Source of the DNA: Primula veris
Taxonomy: Eukaryota > Streptophyta > Magnoliopsida > Ericales > Primulaceae
Length of the DNA: 64,000 bases
Reading direction: 5' to 3'
NCBI GenBank assembly: GCA_963682055.1
Contig: OY821748.1
Coordinates: forward strand, 26,686,661-26,750,660
The first letter of the stretch is position 1. The number at the start of each line of letters is the position of its first letter. The position numbers and the translations under genes were made by a program. Shown here piece by piece: positions 55,872 to 64,000 of this stretch. The notes beneath the pieces are model-generated. The model saw only the letters and a program-made list of their open reading frames with translations, did no database searches and was not told the origin of the DNA.

Positions 55872-56822
55872 TGAAAAAACGTTTTGTTCGGAGTTCTCAG
55901 TGTTGTTACGCAGTTTCAGTTGTAACTGAAATATGTTTCAGCTGTAACTGAAAGTATATGACGGAGTTGATAAATAAAATGTAAAAATGAACACAAGACG
56001 TTTGATGACGGGGTTCGACTGAGTATACTCTCCGAAGCTCTTGCTCAGATTAATGATATTGAGAAAGCTTACAATGTTCAACTCAAGACTTATAATACTC
56101 AAGCGTATAGAGCTATCTCTCACTGCTCTTATCTCTAAACTATCAATCACAAATCTAATGGCATCGCACCATTGATATTCTCTCATCAATATTGTATTTT
56201 TTAGACCATGTGTGTATCTCTCTATTTTGTCTTTCAATATAATTCACACACACCATTACAATGAACATGTACACACATATATACACGTCCATAAAATCTG
56301 TACTCACATAACAGATTATTTCTAACCATAATATAAAGATATAACTGAATAATATCTTCTTTTTCATCTTCAATTTCGTTCATTCTCAATCTTCAAAAAA
56401 TCTTTCAATATCCTTCTTAATCAAAGTCAAGATCAACATTATATTTGTTTACTTTTTTCTCTTTAATTTGATTGCCTTTCTTTCCTTATTATTGTCTGTC
56501 TTGATTTGACATTTGTGCAATATCATTTTCAGTATCTTTCTTCTTATAGCACATCCTGATTCCATGCCCATAAAATTTGAACAAATAAGATCTAAAGATA
56601 CAAAATATATATTAGCAAAATCAGCTATAGTAAAATCTGATTCATTTCAATTGCATTTATTAGTTGTAAGTAAAACTCCCAGCAACCTGCATTGATCAAA
56701 AACTCAATAACAAACTCTCATTAGCTCAATAAACAATTTAAGTATAAAGAATTTCAAGGTTTATTTTGTCAATACAATGACAACAAGGTGAGATACTTAT
56801 GACCTACAAAATAGGTCCTAAC
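55872..56822 (-). repeat. Sirevirus-like LTR, about 950 bp
   Basis: Minus strand: TGTTAGGACCTATTTTG ... acgttttttca. Related to 40826-41652 and 50359-51189 (gatgaacacaagacgtttgatga, tactctccgaagctcttg). It carries two copies of the inverted motif: tttcagttgtaactgaaa (55914-55931) and tttcagctgtaactgaaa (55936-55953). It is the 3' LTR of the fragment that continues to 57900. Confidence 0.82.
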
Positions 56823-57900
56823 AATCTGCACATTTGTTATTATTTTGGCAAAATACTTGAGTAGTAGATTTTGGGAGTAAACAAATGAGTTTCGACAAAA
56901 TTCTCCCTCAAACATAGAACCATCAATTTTATCAATTTGAGAACAGATAATCAATTAAGAATAAAACTCAATCTACTCACTTATCCTCTTTTTGACATAA
57001 TGACAAGGGTAGATCAATGAAACAATCCGAAGATAGTCAATGTAATTTGAAGTAAAAAAGGTTGAGAATTCCATTCATAATCTAGTGCATTTTGTTAAAA
57101 GAAGCACAAGACAGATTCTAGATTTTATTTTAAGTCCGAAACATTTGTATCTTTTGAAACAGATTGATCCATATCACAATAATCTCATAAAGCATTCTGA
57201 AACTTGCTATAATTTGAGTTTTTAGATCCCTATGCAAGCAGTGAGAAACCTGGGTCAAGAGTAAAGTGATTTCTCAAATCAATATGATTAGTTCTAGAAT
57301 GTTGAGCAGGATTATTAGAAAGGTCAATTGCATTTTGGTTATCACACAATAAAGGAAATTTCTTTCTTTCACATCCAAAGGCTTAAAAAAACAACCTGTC
57401 AATTGTTTCTCACTTGCAACATGTCTAGAATTATATTGAACAATAAATAAATAAATGATTCAAATCAAGATGTTCAGATTAAAAGAGTTGCATAGGACAA
57501 ACAACTATGAGTTAGAGCAATCAAAGATTTATACCAACTTGTTTTTGACTTTTTGCTTTAATAACTTCACTTAGCTCTCCAATGATTTTGTCAAATGGAT
57601 GGTTGTTTTGAGTCCTTACATAGTGCACATTCCTTTCTGGAATCTGAACTTTTCTCGTTAAAGATTTTCTCTCAATAGTTGAGTACATATACTCATCATT
57701 CTTATCATTTTTATTTTCGCACCGAGTTTGTATTTCAGTTGTAACTGAAGTATTATCCATCTGTGCACTGTTTTCTTCAGTTACAACTGAAATTGGTTCT
57801 GCAGCTTCTTGTCGCTTAATAGAGCTTTTCATATGACCAATCATGTCATCATCATCATCTGCACACTTGTTAGTATATTTAGAGTGATCAAACACGACAT
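56823..57900 (-). pseudogene. Sirevirus-like internal remnant with pol linker
   Basis: Beside the LTR lies non-coding sequence with a PPT-like agggagaatttt on the minus strand (plus strand 56904-56915). The frame 57521-57895 ends in NVHYVRTQNNHPFDKIIGELSEVIKAKSQ, the acidic linker between integrase and RT of Sirevirus-like pol (compare HSFEDVIGEANSGMKTRG in the element at 5590). RT, RNase H and any third ORF are deleted. The frame also contains two copies of ttcagttgtaactga (57735, 57776) as coding sequence. Confidence 0.72.
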
Positions 57901-57924
57901 AATGTGATTCAATGAATTCATGTG

Positions 57925-58125
57925 TTACTTGTTTTATATATGTATATTTTTCACAAAGTTTTGATACTTGTTTTATGTATGTATATTTTTCACAAAGCTT
58001 TTCAATGAAGTTTTGATACTTGTTTTATATATGTATATTTTTCACAAAGTTAACACTACAATAAAATGTTTTTCAATTTCTCCGGTACAAAAGGTTCTTA
58101 TGACCTACAAAATAGGACCTAAGAG
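57925..58125. repeat. Triplicated gatacttgttttatatatg unit and LTR edge
   Basis: The unit gatacttgttttat(a/g)tatg tatatttttcacaaag occurs three times (57928, 57962, 58015). The last copy continues into the sequence shared with RPL13A intron 2 (14417-14500). 58096-58116 (atgacctacaaaataggacc) matches the minus-strand start of the LTR ending at 56822, so another LTR remnant abuts here. Confidence 0.78.
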
Positions 58126-59319
58126 ATGAAATAAAGGGTTATTATCCATGAAACAAGACTTCATCTCTTAGTTGCAGGAAGCTTCTGAACTTCCGACGCT
58201 TCAGACTCGGAAGCTTGATTCTGCGTTTCCGTCATTGGAAGCTCGCGGAAACTTCCACATTCATATCTAACCCAACCCTACCATATCGGCTCATATACCC
58301 ATGTTAACCTGAAAGAGTACATTTTTTCTTTTTTGTATATTAAGTATTGGGAAAATTATTATTGTTTAATAGTATTTATTATATAATTTATAAAGCTAAA
58401 ACGTTTTCTCACTTCTTCAACCATCCGCTTCCTTTCCCCCGCTCCCTTACACGCTCTAGCTCCCACTTCATGCAACTATGCTTCATGTTAGCCAAATCTG
58501 ATATCCGGTACTCAGTTCGTATACTCAAAACATAGGGCTATGGTGAAACATTTAGTCACTACTAATGAGGCACAATGTAAAAGAAAGGGCTAAAAACCTA
58601 GTTACTTAGATTAGGATTCATGTCCGCGGTGTGTGCATGGGTGGGTTTTACGTTTTTTTGTTTAGTCATTCGTATTGAACTATTTTTGCTTCTTTTAGTG
58701 TTATTATTTTCTCAATAGCAAAAGCTCAACTCAATAATAACATCTATAATGTCAAACATACGCATGCTTTTATAAGCTATAATATTGCAATGCAATAATC
58801 ATATGCAAAAATGGATTATATTAAAAAATGAGTAGAGTGTCCCTTAAGCTTTTTATCTTGTTTGGTCTGGAATAAAATTTTACAAACATTGGCTTTGAGT
58901 TATAAGGTCAATTGTTGTTTTGATAAATGATTTTCCTCTCTATAAGTTCGGTTGCTATGGTTGATATATCTCATCCTTTGCAATGTAATTTGGGTCTATT
59001 GGAATGTGATACTCTACTAAATTAATAGAAAGTTGAATTTACCTATAAAGAGTGTATGACCTCGGTTGTAGCTAGGAAGTGGTTTGACTAAAGGGACTAT
59101 TAAAGTAACTAAACTATTTACAAGATCAGGCAATTTACCTTTCAGAGAAATGTACTCATCATTTTTGGTCAGTCAGCTTTTATTTTACTCCTTTTTTTAG
59201 CGGTAATTTCATCTTTTTGGTACTTCAGCTTTTGCTGGATTTGTGGGGGTATTCCCCACATTTTTTTTCCTTATCATAAAAAAAATGTAGGTTTTGCCCA
59301 CCATTAATATTAAACAATA
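58126..59319. other. Intergenic spacer
   Basis: No gene recognised. 58165-58255 has several small inverted repeats around gaagctt/aagcttc and gcggaaacttcc, none extended enough to be called an element. Confidence 0.45.
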
Positions 59320-60445
59320 ATATATATATATATATATGCATGAAGAGATTGGTGACGGGTTACTAATTCATACACCACAGTTATTATGAAATACCACTTC
59401 ATCTGAATTGGCAATGTATATGTTAGTTGATCACAAACCATATCATTTCTTAAAGCAACTACTTTATGAAAATATAACTTCACGTACATGGTTGATTCTG
59501 TAATTTAATTTTCAAAAATAAAGTAAAAGGTAATACAAACTAAAATTGGATCCTAAGTTCAACCAACTTACAAAGAGATAAAGTCTAAAGGAATTTTATG
59601 TTTGTTAAAGAGAAAGAAAGTGAAATTAATGGCATTTATGCATGAGACATTAATTCGTAGATATATGTATATGTACAATGAATGTGGATATAATTTAACT
59701 CAAAATCAATAATATGTGTAATATTACGTATGTATACAGCATCGCAGAATCCCTAAAAGTTAATAAATTTGAACTAGCATCAACTTTAAAATAGAAGGAC
59801 CCTCCAATTTATTGATAAATGTTACATTTCCTCTAAAGGATTTTAGAAACACTATAAAGCCACTGCCTAAGAAACCCGAGCGTATCACAAAATCAATAAT
59901 ATCTATAAAATACAAACAAAATTTTGAAATTTACATGTTGTCAATCTCGAAGTAGAATACCTATAAAAAAAGAACGTCATTTGTACCATTGCTTGTAAGT
60001 TATATCCACCACATATATTTCACTTTTCTGCTCTCTCTTTTCTTGATGTTTCTATATGTAGTCAACTATTTTATTTTTGTTTTCATTTCATATATTTATA
60101 AAATCTTGTAATTTCATTCACAATATCAAATCAACCTTATTCGTGTTGGTTAAACATCCGTTTGTAGTTATATAAAGCATCATAAGTCGACAAATATGTG
60201 ATGAGACGTGAGCTTAATTGTTAAAATATTATTCCATATTAAATTGTAAATATATACCATGAGAAATATTAAAGGGAAAGTAAATATATTGTGTTGCATA
60301 ACTTTTTATGAGTAAACTATCATTCAATTTTTCATAAACTTATATATATATATGAAACAACTTCTCAATTGCTAGTGTGATGGAAATTGGTACATAGGTA
60401 GAATGGTAGATTGACAGCAAGTGTACAACATTTAAGAAAATGCCA
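59320..60445 (+). repeat. Third copy of the hairpin-associated repeat block
   Basis: Collinear in sequence with 29158-30385 (minus the solo LTR), then with 32940-33130 (inner left arm and loop), then with 33390-33960 (right arm). It lacks most of the left arm, the 30.4-31.7 kb stretch and the RNase III-like fragment. It contains tagaatacctataaaaaaag near 59962 at the place of the TATA-like sequence of the right arm. It has no coding frame. Confidence 0.8.
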
Positions 60446-60564
60446 TGTCTTTTTTCGCAACAATTTTTCTGAATCCACATCAAAACTGTAAGTCAAAATT
60501 ACATACCGTAAGTAAAACTTACAATCTTTGACCGGTTACCTTTTTTTTTTAATTTTTTAATTAT

Positions 60565-63500
60565 TGTAGAACATTATTGTACTATTGAGCCTTACTCATA
60601 GTGGGCCTAAGTTGGACTTTCTACCTTATATAACCCTAATCTCTAGTATATAAAGAAGATTATGGTCCACTTATATTTATATATTGTGATTAATAAAAAC
60701 TTACTGTTTTCTCTCTCTATCTTCTCTCTATGTCTCCTATATAATAAATATATTGAGCTAATAAGACTCACAACACGTTATCAGCACTTTGCTCGCGGAG
60801 ACTAAGATATACGCTTGCGGATATTGGAGATTTTTGTTAAATGCACAGATATTGGGTATCTATAAACCTTGAGGTTTATTATGCTTTTTTTAGGGTTTTG
60901 CTATATCGACCTTCACCAACATACCGTGCGTAAGGTACCGAATTCAAAACTTAATTTATTCCATATATGTGATTGCAGGTATAATTTTATGGATAAATAA
61001 AGCATGATAAATATACCGTAGTATATAATCCATGTGTATTAGAGTTTGTTACTTGTATGGATAACTAAAGCATGATCGTAACACATATATTGTTGATTAT
61101 AAAATCATATTTGTTGATAAGACCATACACAGTAACCCAAACTGTATGTATTTGTTAAAAAAAAACCTATGCATGATAGATTTTTTTTTTATTTTTACTG
61201 TCTAACATGATCAACTTGTCTATAAAAACTTATTGATATGTAATATGTATCGTGTACTGTAAAATTGTATTTTTATATAAACAAAATCAGTAAAAGACAT
61301 ATAATCGGGTTGTAAATCGGAAATCATGTAATTGCAAAACATGTATTAATCTGTGGGATTAAGTCTATAAAAAAACTAAAAACAGTATGACTGTTTTGTA
61401 ATTCGCTGAAACTATTGATTGTGCATGTTAATTACTAAAAGGACTAAACTGAAACTTGTCTGAAATTATGGACTGAAGCTGTAATAATGCTGTAAATAGA
61501 TATATAGTTTGCTGAAATTACACGGATAGTCCCTGTAGTATATTACATGTATAAAAACAGTATATATGTGTTATAAAAGTCAATATTCGGTCTATAAATA
61601 TTCACATACATGCATATATATTTATTAAAAAGTCAAGTGAATAAAAATTGCATGTTAATTGAATAAATTGATATGTTTTCATGTAAATTAACCACTTTGC
61701 ATGTTAAAAATTACCATATATAGAATAAATTAATAATTAAAAATATATTGATTGCTTGCATGTTAAACTACCATGTATAGAATTACTTATATGGCAATAA
61801 ATCGTAGATAATTGATTGATATCTTTTTAGCATAATCAACATATCTTTTGATATTATCATAGATATAAATATCACATATGACAGTTAATTATTTGATTTG
61901 ATCTAATTGATTTGATTTGATTTGGTATGATATAATTTTTGTGATTGATAATGCTGAATTGATTTAGTTTATTACCAAATCTACTGCATGATTAGATATA
62001 TATCATGAATATATTTTATATTGCCTTGTATATATATGTGGTTATCTAGAATAGATATATCTGTTATTTATTACCATGAATGGTAGAGTTGCGAAATCAT
62101 ATATATTCACATTTAAGTTGGAAAAATTATGAATCTTCCCTAAATAGGTTCACCTATTTGGATACAATGTCTAGGAAAGATATAGGCGGAAGTCGATATC
62201 CTAATAAGGTCGGGTATTAAGTGGCATTCGTGCCCTCCACCCTCACCGTCTTTCCTGGTCGTTTTTCAAGTAGAGCTACCGAAAGGGGTTGACTAAATAA
62301 TAATTTCCCCAAGTGTGTTTATATAGTGACGTATGTTTTGCCGAATTGGTATTTCAGTATTAACCCGTCATTCGATCAATGAGAACAGATTCACATGAGA
62401 AACAATATCAATGTTTTCGAACCTGTCGTTTTGAAAAAAAAAGTTTGTGCTTGTGCAAACCATAAACATATAAACCATTCGTTTTATATGAAAAATAATT
62501 CAGAACTCCCAACACATGTTGGATGCCATCTATGATAAGAAAAATTGCAAAACATACTTGCAAAATGACTGTTTAGACGTTGATCTTATTCCGTCACCCC
62601 ATGTTAGTCACCCTGATGTGTGAAAATATGATGCCCAAATTTTTTTGGATGCCATCTTTGATGAGTAAAACACGAGTTTGTTGTTACTCGCGAGATGAAA
62701 GATAAGGCGTTGATGATATTCTGCCGTCACATTTGAGACGTGATGACGTTTATGGTGAACAAATGTCTGAAATTGACATATTGGAGCAATCCTTCACCAA
62801 AATACTAGCTTGGAAATTGTATTCCATAAGCAGTATCGTGAATTTATATTCACCATGTTCCTTTATCGCCCATCTGTTATTGGATAAGAAAATTGCCCTG
62901 GTGAGTAGTTTTAATCTTATTGGGTCAATGGCGAATTGTTTGCCCGATATTAATGCTCTTCGTGTACATTTTTTTTCCACGAATCTAGAACCAAGACAAG
63001 TGTTATTTGTCTCGAACTGTCACGATCCCGATGAATCGCTTAGCCAAGCGAGATTTTAGACAATCGTCAAAATCAAAAACCCGTGGCCCCAATACAGTAA
63101 TTGAAAGGAATAATATGACCCGTTATCACAAAGCAAGAGATAATGCTCAAGGAGCCAACTCTATGCTATAAAGACAAAGGTCATGCACGGTTACTCCTTA
63201 AATAGTTCACAACTATTATAAAGGTGGAAAATCGATGCTGATGTGGTTAAATTTAATTGAAAGGAAACTCTTGAGACCCCCGATTTTGTGGCTCAAATGA
63301 GTTTGATACCTTTCTTTATTGATTTTGATAAATCATTGAGCCGTTTTTTTTCCGATCATCTGGATTATGTTTTTTTTTCCATTTGGATTATGTTTTTTTT
63401 CCATTTGGACATATTTTTATATTATGGTTTGTCTGTTTACGAAATTTCTCGAAAGAATTTAAAGTAATTTGAGAAAATTCCTTTGACAAATGTGGCCAAA

Positions 63501-64000
63501 CTTTAAATTATGAAATTTTAGACAATACTTGTGGACTAGTTGGTTTTTTTTGGAAATAGTGGGTAACTGTGTACCATATAATTTCACCAACTACTTGCCT
63601 AAAAGAGTCCTTTGTGACAATGATTATGGACATGTCGTTCCAAATCGAAATCTTTGGTAAAACCAAATTGATTTGTCAAATATGAGGCCTTATACTCATG
63701 TAGGTCCTGCCGTACTTTATTGAGTTATAAAATATTCGAGAAAACCAGTGTTATCTGGTAATAGCTCATGAAAGAATTAAAATTTATTTACATACCCTAC
63801 ATTCAATACGACCAAAAGCGTATTTTAGAGGAGTTGAAATGTTTTTCAAGTGGTTGCTACCATATTTTTTAAAAGAATTTAAAGTTACCTTATCATTTCA
63901 CCTGTCGTCGATTGATAAATGATTTAGATGCTAAGACATGATTGTCTGTACTATCATTCACCTGTCGTTAATTGATAAGAGCATTCTGATATTGTGACAT
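60565..64000 (+). mobile_element. Second decayed Copia element, runs off the window
   Basis: A probable 211-bp LTR (60565-60775: tgtagaaca...ctcacaaca, TATA-like tagtatataaagaag, ctctctct leader) followed by cgttatcagcactttgct, as in the element at 42096. The two LTRs are unrelated in sequence, but from about 62090 the interior is nearly collinear with 43370 onward (cacctatttggatacaatgt, gaggtcgg/aaggtcgg, tcaccgtctttcctggtcg). The decayed gag (62700-63060) is also shared. The 3' LTR lies beyond the window. Confidence 0.82.
62690..63060 (+). pseudogene. Copia gag remnant in second decayed element
   Basis: RRDDVYGEQMSEIDILEQSFTKILAW is identical in translation to the start of the 44020 copy, followed by the same frameshifted Leu-rich and DINALRVHFF pieces. 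The sharing of the same frame damage in both elements shows that the damage preceded their divergence. Confidence 0.7.

Overview
The window is nuclear DNA of a flowering plant, probably a eudicot. It is AT-rich, has spliced GT-AG genes, a plant ribosomal-protein promoter (site II element plus telo-box), plant retrotransposon lineages (Sirevirus, Tat, Copia, TRIM) and hAT-type MITEs. I cannot name the species. Only one host gene looks functional, RPL13A (ribosomal protein uL13, four coding exons, 11966-15379). The rest is a nested graveyard of mobile elements with one very young insertion.

Layout. 1-2187: non-coding with a 61-bp tandem repeat. 2193-10876: decayed Sirevirus (Copia) with a rearranged 5' end, broken gag-pol and a better preserved envelope-like third ORF. 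10882-11965: spacer and RPL13A promoter. 11966-15379: RPL13A, whose first coding exon is duplicated in tandem inside intron 1. 16053-27037: 10,985-bp Tat-lineage (Ty3/gypsy) element in minus orientation, inserted just beyond RPL13A. It has LTRs that I read as identical, a perfect TSD (ACAGA), an uninterrupted 1856-codon gag-pol with two RNase H domains, a 77-bp tandem array, and an antisense three-exon gene with its own TATA box between pol and the 3' LTR.

29260-30110: solo LTR. 31695-34310: a 2.6-kb inverted repeat (hairpin) whose outer ends carry a fragment of an RNase III-like (RTL/DCL) dsRNA-binding gene; the left arm alone carries a TRIM solo LTR. A third, partly collinear copy lies at 59330-60440. 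34879-39713: decayed Tork/TNT1-like Copia, minus strand. 40826-41652: solo LTR with perfect TSD GGCTT. 42096-47795: Copia with young LTRs and perfect TSD TACAC but a wrecked interior; a relative with another LTR starts at 60565 and runs off the window. 47948-48161 and 49234-49786: hAT-type MITEs with 8-bp TSDs.

50359-51840: 5' LTR, PBS and gag start of another Sirevirus-like element. 52937-55117: intronless, frameshifted DNA ligase 1 retropseudogene, cut at its C-terminus by a TRIM cluster (55118-55871), which abuts another Sirevirus-like LTR and pol remnant (55872-57900).

The features most worth a second look are the antisense gene with its tandem array in the young Tat element, the RNase III-fragment hairpin, and the duplicated RPL13A first exon with an in-frame splice acceptor. 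None of the elements can be tied to a host pathway from sequence alone.
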